Shown here: one piece after another, positions 9,533 through 18,176 of the stretch | How positions within the stretch are numbered: the stretch's first letter is position 1 | How the letters are laid out: the number at the start of each line of letters is the position of its first letter | Assembly (NCBI RefSeq): GCF_001408515.1 | Contig: NZ_CYPR01000251.1 | Location: 1 to 39,508, forward strand | Source: Jannaschia seosinensis | GTDB lineage: Bacteria > Pseudomonadota > Alphaproteobacteria > Rhodobacterales > Rhodobacteraceae | Reading direction: 5' to 3' | Length of the DNA: 39,508 nt | Translations under genes and position numbers: made by a program | The notes under the pieces: generated by a model | Seen by the model: only the letters and a program-made list of their open reading frames with translations | Told to the model about the DNA's origin: nothing | The model's database searches: none

Positions 9533-9566
9533 GGCGCGGCGCTTCGGTGCCGCGCCCTTTCGCGTT
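9533..9566 (+). terminator. GC-rich UUCG hairpin terminator
   Basis: An inverted repeat at 9533-9542/9547-9556 forms a ten-pair stem (nine Watson-Crick pairs and one G-U) closed by a TTCG tetraloop and followed by CTTTCGCGTT. It begins nine bases after the phosphodiesterase stop, between two convergent genes, and is a good candidate Rho-independent terminator for the plus-strand gene. Confidence 0.7.
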
Positions 9567-10476
9567 AAGGACGCGCGACGACGAATTCGGGAACGATTTC
9601 GGCACGTTCGATTGCCGCGCGCACGTCCATTACGGCAAGCGAGCCGTAATCCGTGACAAGCGCCGTCGCAAACCCCATGACCCGTCCGCCGAGGATATCG
9701 GTGTGCAGCGTGTCGCCCACCATCAGCACGCGGGCCGGATCGGGACGCGCAGACAGCCGCGCCAGCGCAAGGTCGTAGATCGGCGGAAACGGCTTGCCAC
9801 AGAATTCGGGGATCACACCCGTTCGGTCGGCAAGCCTGTGGGCGAAGTGTCCGGGCTCCCGCGACAATCCACCCTCGCGCGGGGCAACGATGTCGGGGTT
9901 ACCAACCAGCACGGGACGCGGACGCTTCGCCAGTGCGGCTTCGAGCTGATCCTGTCGCGCCTCTGTCCAGCCGTCGGAGCCCACGAGCAGGAAACCTTCG
10001 GCCCAATCGTAATCTTCCGGACGATCACCCAGAAGCCGGGTCTCCAGCGCCTCCAGTTCCTCGCCCCGATATTGTTCGTTGAGCATCAGCCCCCAGCGTC
10101 GCCTCTTCTCGTCCGCCAAGCGATGGAGCAAGGCTTCGCGGCTGGTCACGACCTCTTCGGGGGCGAAATCAAAACCGAGCCGGGCGTAACGCTCCATCAT
10201 CAGCCGCTTAGGATATCCGGCGGAATTGGAGACGACCATGACCTTCTTACCCGCGGCGCGAAACTCCGCGACCCGCTCCGCTGCGCCGGGGATCGGCGCC
10301 TCGCCCACATTGAGGACGCCGTACGCGTCAAGAAGAATGACATCGTAAGGGTCCGCGATGTCGGCAAGATTCTCGGCGACGGCAAAGCTTCCGCCGGAAG
10401 GTGCCGCTGGAAGCCGGGCACGCACCGCAAGATAGGCGTCGAGAGCCCACGCCCTTTCCTTCGCCGCTGCATCCAT
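9565..10476 (-). CDS. HAD-superfamily class IIA hydrolase (TIGR01459-like)
   Basis: The 303-residue protein is a haloacid-dehalogenase phosphatase of subclass IIA. Motif I is LLDAYGVLN with the nucleophile Asp50, motif II is VVSNSAGYP, the motif III lysine lies in GKPFPPIYD, and motif IV is MVGDTLHTD. The start at 10476 (MDAAAKERAW) shares one base with the phnE stop (TGATG), indicating translational coupling to the transporter. An in-frame upstream ATG at 10569 would lie inside phnE and is unlikely. The operon position suggests it acts on a phosphorus compound brought in by the transporter, but that is inference. The family includes phosphoglycolate, pyridoxal-phosphate and nucleotide phosphatases. 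Confidence 0.85.
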   Translation of the reverse strand: MDAAAKERAWALDAYLAVRARLPAAPSGGSFAVAENLADIADPYDVILLDAYGVLNVGEAPIPGAAERVAEFRAAGKKVMVVSNSAGYPKRLMMERYARLGFDFAPEEVVTSREALLHRLADEKRRRWGLMLNEQYRGEELEALETRLLGDRPEDYDWAEGFLLVGSDGWTEARQDQLEAALAKRPRPVLVGNPDIVAPREGGLSREPGHFAHRLADRTGVIPEFCGKPFPPIYDLALARLSARPDPARVLMVGDTLHTDILGGRVMGFATALVTDYGSLAVMDVRAAIERAEIVPEFVVARP

Positions 10477-11279
10477 CAGAGAATGCGGCGGCGAAGGAAC
10501 ACCGACACGATCTCCCCGATGATAACCAACGCCAGGATCGCCAGAAGCACCGTCGCCGCCTCCGGCCAATTAAACGTATCGATCGCGCCCTGAAGGATGA
10601 TCCCGATCCCCCCTGCCCCGACGAGGCCCAGCACGGTCGATTCTCTCAGATTGATGTCCCATCGCAGGATGGCGACGGCCCAGAAGGTGGGCATGACCTG
10701 CGGCACGATGGCATAGGCGATGACCTTGAAGCGGGACGCGCCGGTCGCCTCGAGCGCCTCGACCGGCCGCTTGTCGATCTCCTCGATCGCCTCGCCCAGC
10801 AGCTTGCCCACGAAACCGATCGAACGGAACATGATCGCCACGATCCCGGCGACGATGCCGGGTCCGAAAATCGCCACGAATAGCAGCGCCCAGATGATCG
10901 TGTTGATCGAGCGCGACGAGACCAGAATGAATCGCCCCAGCCAGAGCGTCGCGCGATTGGGCGTCGTGTTCTGCGCCGAAAGATACGCCACCGGGAGCGC
11001 GATCACGACGGCGAGTGCCGTGGCGATGGTGGCGATGTTCACCGTCTCCCACAGGACCCGGAGGATCACGCCGAGATTCGTCGGGTCCGGCGGCACCATC
11101 CGGCCGAAGAGGTCGCCCATCTGGATCGGCGCGTCCCAGACCCAAGCCCAGATCACCTCGATGCTGGTCAGCGCCCAAGCGATCGCGGCCGCGCAGAGTG
11201 CGAAGACGGCGAAGCGCATCATGCGCTGACGCGGCGTGAAGCGGGTCCAGTCGTCCCGTCCGAGTTCCTGAAGTGTCAT
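10476..11279 (-). CDS. phnE: Phosphonate-type ABC transporter permease (second PhnE)
   Basis: The 267-residue inner-membrane permease has about six hydrophobic helices and the cytoplasmic EAA-type loop (EAIEEIDKRPVEALEATGAS, then PQVMPTFWA) that contacts the ATPase. It overlaps the upstream permease gene by four bases (ATGA) and the HAD gene by one. It pairs with the other PhnE as a heteromeric permease for phosphonate, phosphite or a related anion. The two permeases are clearly related and look like an old duplication. Confidence 0.9.
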   Translation of the reverse strand: MTLQELGRDDWTRFTPRQRMMRFAVFALCAAAIAWALTSIEVIWAWVWDAPIQMGDLFGRMVPPDPTNLGVILRVLWETVNIATIATALAVVIALPVAYLSAQNTTPNRATLWLGRFILVSSRSINTIIWALLFVAIFGPGIVAGIVAIMFRSIGFVGKLLGEAIEEIDKRPVEALEATGASRFKVIAYAIVPQVMPTFWAVAILRWDINLRESTVLGLVGAGGIGIILQGAIDTFNWPEAATVLLAILALVIIGEIVSVFLRRRIL

Positions 11280-12067
11280 ATCCGCTTCCTGATCTGGCCG
11301 CTCACGCCCTCGGAGATGAGGATGACGCCCACGATGACCATCGTGATGGCGAGTGCGAAGTCGTAGTCATAGCGCCCGAAGGCATTGGCCAACGTCGAAC
11401 CGATTCCCCCGGCTCCCACGATGCCCACCACGGCCGACGCGCGGAGGTTGCTGTCGAGTTGGTAGATCGTCAGACCGATCTGCCGCGGCATGATCTGCGG
11501 GAAAATCGCGTAGAAGAGCGTCGAGAAGTAGGGAGCGCCAGCCGCGCGCATCGCCTCGACCTGACCGAAATCGATCTCCTCGATCCGCTCGGCCAACATC
11601 TTGGCGACGAAACCGATGGAATAGACGATGAGCGTCAGCACGCCTGCGAAGGGGCCGAAGCCGACCGCCTTGACGAAGATGATCGCGACGATCACCGGGT
11701 GAAAGCTGCGCGCCACGATGATCAGCCCGCGTCCGAAATAGAAGATCGGCGTGGGCGCCACATTACGCGCGGCCATGAAGGCAATTGGGATCGACAAGAT
11801 CACGCCGCCCGTGGTCGCGAGAATGGCGATCTTCAAACTTTCCAGCAGACCGTCGATCATCAGTTCGGAGCGGTCGAAATTCGGGGGAAACGCGCCATTG
11901 AAGATGCGAGCCGCGCGGCCCAAACCATCGGAAACCCGTGCCCAGTCGATTGGGAGCGTCCCCAGCACCCAGACCACGTAGACGAGGACGCCTAGGTAGA
12001 GCGCCCAACGCAGCACCGGATTGGAGATCGCCGACTGCTTCGACCAGGTATCGCGCGCGGCGCTCAC
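11276..12067 (-). CDS. phnE: Phosphonate-type ABC transporter permease (first PhnE)
   Basis: The inner-membrane permease has 263 residues from the GTG at 12067, which overlaps the phnC stop as GTGA. An alternative ATG at 12082 gives 268 residues and a 19-base overlap. The protein has multiple membrane helices and the coupling loop LAERIEEIDFGQVEAMRAAG followed by FPQIMPRQIG. It forms the membrane channel with the second PhnE and is energised by PhnC. Confidence 0.9.
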   Translation of the reverse strand: MSAARDTWSKQSAISNPVLRWALYLGVLVYVVWVLGTLPIDWARVSDGLGRAARIFNGAFPPNFDRSELMIDGLLESLKIAILATTGGVILSIPIAFMAARNVAPTPIFYFGRGLIIVARSFHPVIVAIIFVKAVGFGPFAGVLTLIVYSIGFVAKMLAERIEEIDFGQVEAMRAAGAPYFSTLFYAIFPQIMPRQIGLTIYQLDSNLRASAVVGIVGAGGIGSTLANAFGRYDYDFALAITMVIVGVILISEGVSGQIRKRI

Positions 12068-12840
12068 GATGCGGCCTTCCATTCGTCGGCGCGATCCGCG
12101 GCGGGGCTGCCGGAATAGATGCGGTCCATCGCCTCCTGATCGAGCTTGTCCGGCACGTCATCGAAGATGATCCGGCCGTACCGCATGCCGACGATCCGGT
12201 CGGTATATTGCTTGGCCTCGGTGACGTTGTGGATGTTGATCATTACCGGGAGCTTCAGCTCCCCCGCCAGATCGCGAAGCAGGCCCATGATCTGCTCGGA
12301 CGTTTTCGGATCGAGCGATGCCGTCGGCTCATCGGCCAGAAGGATCTCCGGCTGCTGCATCAACGCGCGCACCACGCCCACGCGCTGACGCTCCCCCCCG
12401 GACAGCGCGTCGGCGCGCGTATCGGCGTAATGTGCGATCCCCACGCGCTCCATCAATTCGAAGGCGCGGCGGATGTCCTCCTTGGGATAACGGCGCGTGA
12501 TCGCGGCCCATGTCGAGATATACCCCAAGCGCCCGGACTGGACGTTCTCCATCACGGTAAGCCGGTCCACGAGATTGAAGCCCTGAAAGACCATGCCGAT
12601 CTTGCGCCGGGCGGCGCGCAATTGCCGGCCGCGCAGCTCGGTGAGTTCGGTGCCGTTGAGGTTGATCGACCCGGAGGTCGGCTCCACCAGACGGTTGATG
12701 CAGCGCAGAAGCGTGGATTTGCCCGCACCCGACGAGCCGATGATCGAGGTGACGCTCTCCCCTTCGATGGTGAGGTCGAGGTCCTTCAGCACAGGCTCAC
12801 CGGAGCCGTAGCGTTTCACCAGATTGGTGATCTTCAACAT
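12064..12840 (-). CDS. phnC: Phosphonate-type ABC transporter ATP-binding protein
   Basis: The 258-residue ATPase subunit shows Walker A GSSGAGKST (35-43), the signature LSGGERQRVGV, and Walker B ILLADEPTASLD. It lies between phnD and the two permease genes, in the usual PhnDCEE order, with a GTGA overlap to the next gene. The nearest relatives are phosphonate/phosphite importers. Substrate specificity is set by PhnD and cannot be read here. No C-P lyase (phnG-M), phosphonatase or phosphite dehydrogenase gene is in the window. Confidence 0.93.
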   Translation of the reverse strand: MLKITNLVKRYGSGEPVLKDLDLTIEGESVTSIIGSSGAGKSTLLRCINRLVEPTSGSINLNGTELTELRGRQLRAARRKIGMVFQGFNLVDRLTVMENVQSGRLGYISTWAAITRRYPKEDIRRAFELMERVGIAHYADTRADALSGGERQRVGVVRALMQQPEILLADEPTASLDPKTSEQIMGLLRDLAGELKLPVMINIHNVTEAKQYTDRIVGMRYGRIIFDDVPDKLDQEAMDRIYSGSPAADRADEWKAAS

Positions 12841-12856
12841 GAAATTCCCTTTCGGA

Positions 12857-12882
12857 CGGCCCGGCCTGTGTCGGCCGGGCCG
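12857..12882 (-). other. Perfect hairpin between phnD and phnC
   Basis: A ten-base perfect inverted repeat (12857-12866/12873-12882, six-base loop) starts seven bases after the phnD stop and ends 17 bases before phnC. It is very GC-rich and has no T-run. Such hairpins after periplasmic binding-protein genes often protect the upstream message, so binding protein is made in excess. That role is inferred. Confidence 0.6.
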
Positions 12883-12888
12883 ATTGGA

Positions 12889-13872
12889 TTACTCGGCGGC
12901 CAGACCCTGCGGCGTGTATTCGACACCGTTGGCAGACTGGATCTGACGGATTACCGCCCACTGATCCTCATAGGTGATGGGGATGAACTTGGAGACGCCG
13001 GTGAATTCCTCGCCCAACTCGGTGCCCTCGAAGTCGTAGGAGAAGAACGCCTCCTCAATCTTTGCCTTCAAGTCTGGCGAAAGATCATGTGCGTAGGTGT
13101 AGGAGGTGGTGGGGAACGGGTCGCTCTCCCAGATCATCTTCACCTCCTCGGGGTCGTAAAGCCCCCGCTCCGCCATCCGGTCCACAACCTCGGACGCGAC
13201 CGGCGCGGCATCGTAATCGCCCGCGACGACGCCCAGCATCGATTGGTCGTGGCTTCCCGAATAGGTCACCTCGTAGTCCTCGCCGGGGACCACGCCCAAA
13301 TCGGGAAAGAGCGCCCGCGGCGCCTGATTGCCCGAGTTTGAGGTGGGCGAAGTGTGCGCAACCCGCTTGCCGGCAAGGTCGGCAACCTCTTCGATATCGC
13401 TGTCGGCTTGGGTGTAGACCTGCAGCGTGTAGCCGAAGCGCCCGTCATCCGATCCCATGATGGCAAAAGGCACGGCCCCTGCAAGGTTCACCGCGAACGG
13501 CGTCGGTCCGGTCGAGAAGCCCGCGATGTGCAGACGACCGGAACGCATCGCCTCGACCTCGGCCGAGTTCGACTGCACCGCAAAGAACTGCACGTCCTTG
13601 CCGGTCGTCTCTTCCAGATGCTCGATGAACGGGTCCCAGATGTCCTCGTAGATCGCCGGATCTTCGACAGGCGTGTAGGCGAAGACAAGCGTGTCGGGAT
13701 CCCGCAGCTCGCTCTCGTCCTCCGGCGCATCGGCGACGAGGTCACCGTTCGCGTCGCAGTAGATCTCGCTGAGTTGACCGCGGTTGGAGCAGTCGTCCTG
13801 CGCAAAGACAGCAGTCGCCGACAGTGAGATGGTCGCCAGAATCGTTCCGCCGAGCCAGATACCATTCTTCAT
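12889..13872 (-). CDS. phnD: Phosphonate-type ABC transporter periplasmic binding protein
   Basis: The 327-residue precursor has a signal peptide (MKNGIWLGGTILATISLSA, cleavage near VFA-QDD) and PhnD-type core features: FAYTPVEDPAIYEDIWDPF near the mature N-terminus, then AVQSNSAEVEAMRSGRLHIA, and HTSPTSNSG for ligand contact. It delivers phosphonate, phosphite or a similar compound to PhnCEE. CGGAGGA upstream of the ATG is a good ribosome binding site. It is the first gene of the unit, so its promoter must lie above 13872. Confidence 0.92.
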   Translation of the reverse strand: MKNGIWLGGTILATISLSATAVFAQDDCSNRGQLSEIYCDANGDLVADAPEDESELRDPDTLVFAYTPVEDPAIYEDIWDPFIEHLEETTGKDVQFFAVQSNSAEVEAMRSGRLHIAGFSTGPTPFAVNLAGAVPFAIMGSDDGRFGYTLQVYTQADSDIEEVADLAGKRVAHTSPTSNSGNQAPRALFPDLGVVPGEDYEVTYSGSHDQSMLGVVAGDYDAAPVASEVVDRMAERGLYDPEEVKMIWESDPFPTTSYTYAHDLSPDLKAKIEEAFFSYDFEGTELGEEFTGVSKFIPITYEDQWAVIRQIQSANGVEYTPQGLAAE

Positions 13873-15222
13873 TCGTCAATCCTCCGTATGGTTACCACAT
13901 CACACCCCTCCCGGCGTGACGCAGTCATACCTCACAACAGCACCGCTCCCTGCAACTTGCAACGAGATACCGGTGGAAGTCGGGCTTGGCAGGTTCGGTC
14001 GTCTCTCGTGCACAAGTAGCCTGACGCACCACGCCCCTTTTTCCCAAACCAAATTTCTTCAAGTGTTCGGTGACGGGCACGCCGATCTCGGTGTCGCCGA
14101 CTGGAGTTGTGACCCGGACCTCGGGCTCGGCAACCTGTGGATCGACGTTGGTTCATCGAGCCGCCATCGGCCCGACGACGATGGCGGACCAAATATTGCT
14201 GACCAAGCAGCTTGACACACCGCTTCCCAGTCTCAACGCAGGTCCGGCGGCAGAACCGTTTGGGGCCGCCCCGGAACCGATGATGAGCTAGCCCTGTTTT
14301 TCAATGACGGGATGACGGCGCGGGCGCCACGACTAGCGATGACACCGTGGCACTTGCGGATGTCGCAGGTGCCCCATTGCCAGCCTTTTCCGCCAGCAAG
14401 GTCCGTTTGAGCGGGCAAGGCAGCACCTGCGAAGCCTGCTCAGGTCGGTAACGCGAAACCGCTGGCCGTCGCCGATAGCGATCCTGCCCATTAGCTTTTT
14501 AAAGCAGTGACCGTGGCCCGTAAACTCTCGACGACCCGGAGCTACTAGATTTCATCGTCTGTTCCGCGTTGGGATCTTGCGCCAGACCCGCCGCTTGAGC
14601 GCACCGTGATTGCGCGCCTGCCGGGCACTTTCGCCCAGGACCTGCGTGCCGCTGCTACTCACTGCCCGCCAGCGCATTGCGCAGCAAGGTGTCGGGAGGG
14701 GATTAGAAGGTACAGCGATGTCCTTGCTCCACTACCAAAAGTGTCGATGGACATAGCCTTCTGGCGGTGGAAAAACGTACTGGAGCCCGGCACCGTCTAA
14801 CCTCAGGCCGACCAAGCGCACCAGACTGTAAATGGTGAGGCTTCACGGAAGGTCGTCTGCCGCAGCGCAATGGCGCACCGAACCCTATCGGCCGGGACAC
14901 GGCCTCCGTAGCTCTGCCGAAGGTCAAGCTGCCCCGGCACCACAGCCTGACAGTTCATGTCGGAACAGAACTGGATCATTACCAAGCCCCAACGTGGGTG
15001 TTTCTTTAAGTTCCGGCGGATCTTGGTCTTGCGGATCGAAGGCACAGGCGCGCTCAAACATTCCAGCCGCCAAACCCGATTCAATGGATAAGGCCGCGTT
15101 CGGACAAAACGCGCAGGCCAGAGGTTTGAGAAAAATCATTCCCGGCCAACCAGAAAACCATAACAAACCATTCGCGCGCATGGGCGACAGAATGCTCTAG
15201 ATGATTATAGCGATTGAGAGGG
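13873..15222. other. 1.35-kb region without a convincing gene
   Basis: The interval lies between phnD and tRNA-Arg. Several short open frames occur on both strands (for example 14606-14800 plus, 14803-15084 minus, 14924-15181 minus), but none shows a family motif, clear third-position bias and a good ribosome binding site together. One minus-strand stretch, 13925-14152, reads locally like protein (PEVRVTTPVGDTEIG, then VPVTEHLKKFG) but has no ATG and a stop just upstream, as in a decayed gene. No tRNA, CRISPR or integrase is visible. The part nearest phnD must carry its promoter. Confidence 0.5.
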
Positions 15223-15299
15223 TGGTGCTCGCAGTAGGATTCGAACCTACGACCTTCGCCTTCGGAGGGCGACACTCTATCCAGCTGAGCTATGCGAGC
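15223..15299 (-). tRNA. tRNA-Arg (anticodon CCG)
   Basis: On the minus strand the 77-base cloverleaf has acceptor arms GCTCGCA and TGCGAGC, the D-arm TAGCTCAGCTGGATAGAG, an anticodon stem-loop TCGCC-CTCCGAA-GGCGA with anticodon CCG (reads the Arg codon CGG), and a T-arm with GGTTCGAATCC. The CCA end is encoded. Confidence 0.96.
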
Positions 15300-15432
15300 C
15301 TAATGTTCCCCAGTTATCCTTAGAGTTATGTCTCAAACAAGACTTCTCTCAGGACGTTCCTGCCCGACTACAATACCTTCGCCCCTCAAGCAACTACCTT
15401 CGGACGGTACCGCGTGATCCAGTGGAGCTAAG

Positions 15433-15451
15433 CCTTACTGACGGCTCAGTA
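15433..15451 (-). other. Short inverted repeat downstream of lpxB
   Basis: TACTGA-CGGC-TCAGTA (stem 15436-15441/15446-15451) lies 25 bases past the lpxB stop. It could end the lipid A transcript, but it lacks a T-run. No gene is seen in 15300-15475. Confidence 0.3.
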
Positions 15452-15475
15452 GCCGCGGCAACCCAGGATCGCAAG

Positions 15476-16606
15476 TCACTTTGCCAATTGCGCCAGAATC
15501 GATCGTGCGGCTCGCAGGCCCGGAGCCTCGCCGCCACGACCGAGTGCGTCCATCGTCGACGCCAAGGCGGCATGCTGACGTTCCCGCTCGGACGGAACCG
15601 ACATCAGACGGGCGAACGCTGCGCCCACAGGAGCGGGTCTGCAATTCGGGCCGAGGAACTCGGGAACGACCTTTGCGCCCGCAACCAGGTTCACCAGAGT
15701 CGCGGTATCGATCCGCATCATGCGGCTGATGATCTGCCAACTTAGCCAGTTCATGTCGTAGGCGATGACCATCGGGGTATCGTTCGCCGCCAACTCAAGG
15801 CTGACGGTGCCCGACGCGGCCAATGCCGCCTTCGCCGCACCAAATGCGGCGCGTTTTTCGCTTGGATCGGTTACGACGATCGGATCGTACGGCCAAGTCC
15901 GCACGAGATCGCGAACGGCTTCCTTCAGATGTGGCACCGTTGGCACCACAATGCGGCTTCCCTTCGGAAGAGCCTCGACAGCCTCGCCGAAAACGGGTCC
16001 GAGGCGCGAGATCTCACCCCGTCGCGATCCGGGCAGAACCAGTGCGATGTCACCTTCCGCTCGCACTTGGAACGCAGCGATTTCGTTGGCGTCGGCCCTC
16101 GGCTCGGCGACGACGGGATGGCCAACGAAGTCGCAGGACATTCCCGCAGCCTCCATGAACGGCGGCTCGAACGGCAAGAGCGCGAGAACATGATCAACAT
16201 GGCGCGCCATCTTCGCCGCCCGCCCCGACCGCCAGGCCCAGACGGACGGCGCGACGTAGTGGATGATGCGCAGGTCCGGGAGCGCCTCTCGCACGCGTGC
16301 GGCGACCCGAAGGCAGAAATCCGGACTGTCGATGGTGACAAGCGCATCCGGCCGTGCCGCGACGATCGCCGCCACCGCCTGATCGCGGCGGCGCAGCAGG
16401 TCGGGCAGGCGCGGCAAAACCTCGGCCAACCCCATGACCGACAACACCTCCATCGGGAACAGGCTTTGAAGCCCCTGCTCTTCCATGGCCGATCCGCCGA
16501 CTCCCTCGATGGCAATCTGCGGGGCGAGGTCGTTCAGACCGACCATCAATGCGGCACCCAGTCGATCCCCCGAAGGCTCACCGGCGATGAGGAAGAGCTT
16601 CGTCAT
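15476..16606 (-). CDS. lpxB: Lipid-A-disaccharide synthase
   Basis: The 376-residue GT-B glycosyltransferase of family GT19 joins UDP-2,3-diacylglucosamine and lipid X to give the lipid A disaccharide at the cytoplasmic face of the inner membrane. Typical features are AGEPSGDRLGA at 8-18, the following GVGG..M..QG region (EGVGGSAMEEQGLQSLFPM), SVWAWRSGRAAKM, and PGSRRGEI. It overlaps lpxI by four bases (ATGA) and is the last gene of the long envelope operon. The length is normal. Confidence 0.95.
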   Translation of the reverse strand: MTKLFLIAGEPSGDRLGAALMVGLNDLAPQIAIEGVGGSAMEEQGLQSLFPMEVLSVMGLAEVLPRLPDLLRRRDQAVAAIVAARPDALVTIDSPDFCLRVAARVREALPDLRIIHYVAPSVWAWRSGRAAKMARHVDHVLALLPFEPPFMEAAGMSCDFVGHPVVAEPRADANEIAAFQVRAEGDIALVLPGSRRGEISRLGPVFGEAVEALPKGSRIVVPTVPHLKEAVRDLVRTWPYDPIVVTDPSEKRAAFGAAKAALAASGTVSLELAANDTPMVIAYDMNWLSWQIISRMMRIDTATLVNLVAGAKVVPEFLGPNCRPAPVGAAFARLMSVPSERERQHAALASTMDALGRGGEAPGLRAARSILAQLAK

Positions 16607-17382
16607 ACCGCCTCGAGGAACAATCCCGTTTCGACCAGCCGGTCGCGCAGCGTTTCCGGTTCCAGCACCAGAACTTCGCCATGCGGCACCGCAATTCCCG
16701 CAAGGCCGGCAGCGGCCGCATGGCGCACGGTATCTGGCCCGATCGTGGCCATGTCGATCCGGCGATCCTGATCCGGCTTCGCCGCCTTGAACAAAACGCC
16801 GCCCTCGGGTCGCGGGAACGGCTCGGCCAGCGCGGCGAGCATCCGGTCTGTTCCGGGCAGAGCCTCGACAGCCAGAACCTGTCCACCCGCCACGACGACC
16901 GCTTGCCCGATATCCAGCGCGCCGAGTGCCGTGTGCACGTCGCGCGCGCGGAAAATATCGGCACGGTCACGATCCAATGGCGTGCCGATCAACGGCAGAT
17001 CAAGCAGTGTCGGGTCGAGATCCTGCGCGGAAACGACCTCTACCCCCGCCTCCTCGAAAAACGCGACGACGGTTCGCAGGGCCGCATCGTCGCCAGCCCG
17101 AAGCGCCGCCATCATCCGGGGTACGAGTGGCATCGTCGTCGCGTCGACGGCCGCGGGATCAAGGCGCGGGCGTGCGATCCGGCCGGCAAGGCAAACCTTC
17201 GTCACCCCGTCATTCCGAAGGCCGGCGATAACCGATCCCAGATGTTCCACGCGAAAACCCTCGGACGCAAAGGCTTCCGGCGGGAAACCCTTGAGGTGCA
17301 GGGCCCGCCAAGACGTTCCGTCAAGCGCTCTGGCCAGCCGCGGCGGAAGCCCCCCCTGCCCCGCGATGAGCGCGAGCGTCAC
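16603..17382 (-). CDS. lpxI: UDP-2,3-diacylglucosamine diphosphatase LpxI
   Basis: The 259-residue protein of the LpxI (DUF1009) family removes UMP from UDP-2,3-diacylglucosamine. It is the alphaproteobacterial alternative to LpxH. The GTG at 17382 overlaps the lpxA stop (GTGA), which fixes the start; the open frame runs further upstream only because it lies inside lpxA. Family features seen are LALIAGQGGLPPRLA at the N-terminus, VCLAGRIARPRLDP, and FKAAKPDQDRRIDMATIGPD, where catalytic acidic residues are expected. It sits between lpxA and lpxB, as usual in this group. Confidence 0.93.
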   Translation of the reverse strand: MTLALIAGQGGLPPRLARALDGTSWRALHLKGFPPEAFASEGFRVEHLGSVIAGLRNDGVTKVCLAGRIARPRLDPAAVDATTMPLVPRMMAALRAGDDAALRTVVAFFEEAGVEVVSAQDLDPTLLDLPLIGTPLDRDRADIFRARDVHTALGALDIGQAVVVAGGQVLAVEALPGTDRMLAALAEPFPRPEGGVLFKAAKPDQDRRIDMATIGPDTVRHAAAAGLAGIAVPHGEVLVLEPETLRDRLVETGLFLEAV

Positions 17383-18176
17383 TTCGGCACCAGAAAGCTG
17401 CGATCCGAGGCGCCGGTAATGAAGGTGACCATGCGGTGCACGTACTCGCTGTCCGTCTCCGCGCCAAGACGACGCGCCCGTTCGAGAAACGTGCCCTCGC
17501 CCTGCTTTAGCGTCAGAAGCGCCACGCGCAGCGCCTGAATGTCCGACCGGGCGACGCCCTTGCGCTTGAGTCCGACAAGATTGAGCCCGTCCAGTTCCGC
17601 CCTCGGCCCGGTGACGAGGCCATAGGGCACCACATCGTTGGTTACCATCGACAAGGCCCCGATGATCGCGCCCTGTCCGATCCTGACCCATTGATGAATG
17701 CCCGACAGCCCGCCCACGATGACGTCATCCTCGAGCAGGCAATGCCCCGCCACGGCGGATTGGTTGACGACGATGACACGGTCCCCGATCCGGCAATCAT
17801 GCGCGATGTGGCATCCCGCCATGAACAGCCCATCATCGCCCACGACGGTCTCGCCCCCACCATGCGCAGTGCCGGCGTTCATCGTGACATGCTCGCGAAT
17901 GCGGTTGCGGCGACCGACACGCAAACGGGTCCGTTCGCCGGCGAACTTGAGATCCTGCGGCACCTCGCCGATCGACGCGAAGGGGAAAATCACCGTCCCC
18001 TCCCCGATCTGCGTGTCGCCGGTCAGGACCACGTGGCTGCGCACGTCGACATCGGCGGCCAAAACCACATCCGACCCGACGAGGGTGAATGCCCCGACCG
18101 ACGCGCCCGCCCCGATGGTCGCCCCCGGCTCGATTACCGCCGAGGGATGGATATTTGCCGTCGGATCAACGCTCAC
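17379..18176 (-). CDS. lpxA: UDP-N-acetylglucosamine O-acyltransferase
   Basis: The 265-residue enzyme catalyses the first step of lipid A synthesis, transfer of 3-hydroxyacyl from ACP to UDP-GlcNAc. The N-terminal two thirds is a left-handed beta-helix of hexapeptide repeats beginning [18 protein letters not shown]. The catalytic histidine is His126 in GCHIAHDC. A helical C-terminal part follows. It overlaps fabZ by four bases (ATGA) and lpxI by four (GTGA). Confidence 0.96.
   Translation of the reverse strand: MSVDPTANIHPSAVIEPGATIGAGASVGAFTLVGSDVVLAADVDVRSHVVLTGDTQIGEGTVIFPFASIGEVPQDLKFAGERTRLRVGRRNRIREHVTMNAGTAHGGGETVVGDDGLFMAGCHIAHDCRIGDRVIVVNQSAVAGHCLLEDDVIVGGLSGIHQWVRIGQGAIIGALSMVTNDVVPYGLVTGPRAELDGLNLVGLKRKGVARSDIQALRVALLTLKQGEGTFLERARRLGAETDSEYVHRMVTFITGASDRSFLVPK

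Noticed and set aside
14606-15200. Short frames at 14606-14800, 14803-15084, 14832-15200 and 14924-15181
   Set aside because: They overlap on both strands, lack motifs and good starts, and show no consistent third-position bias.
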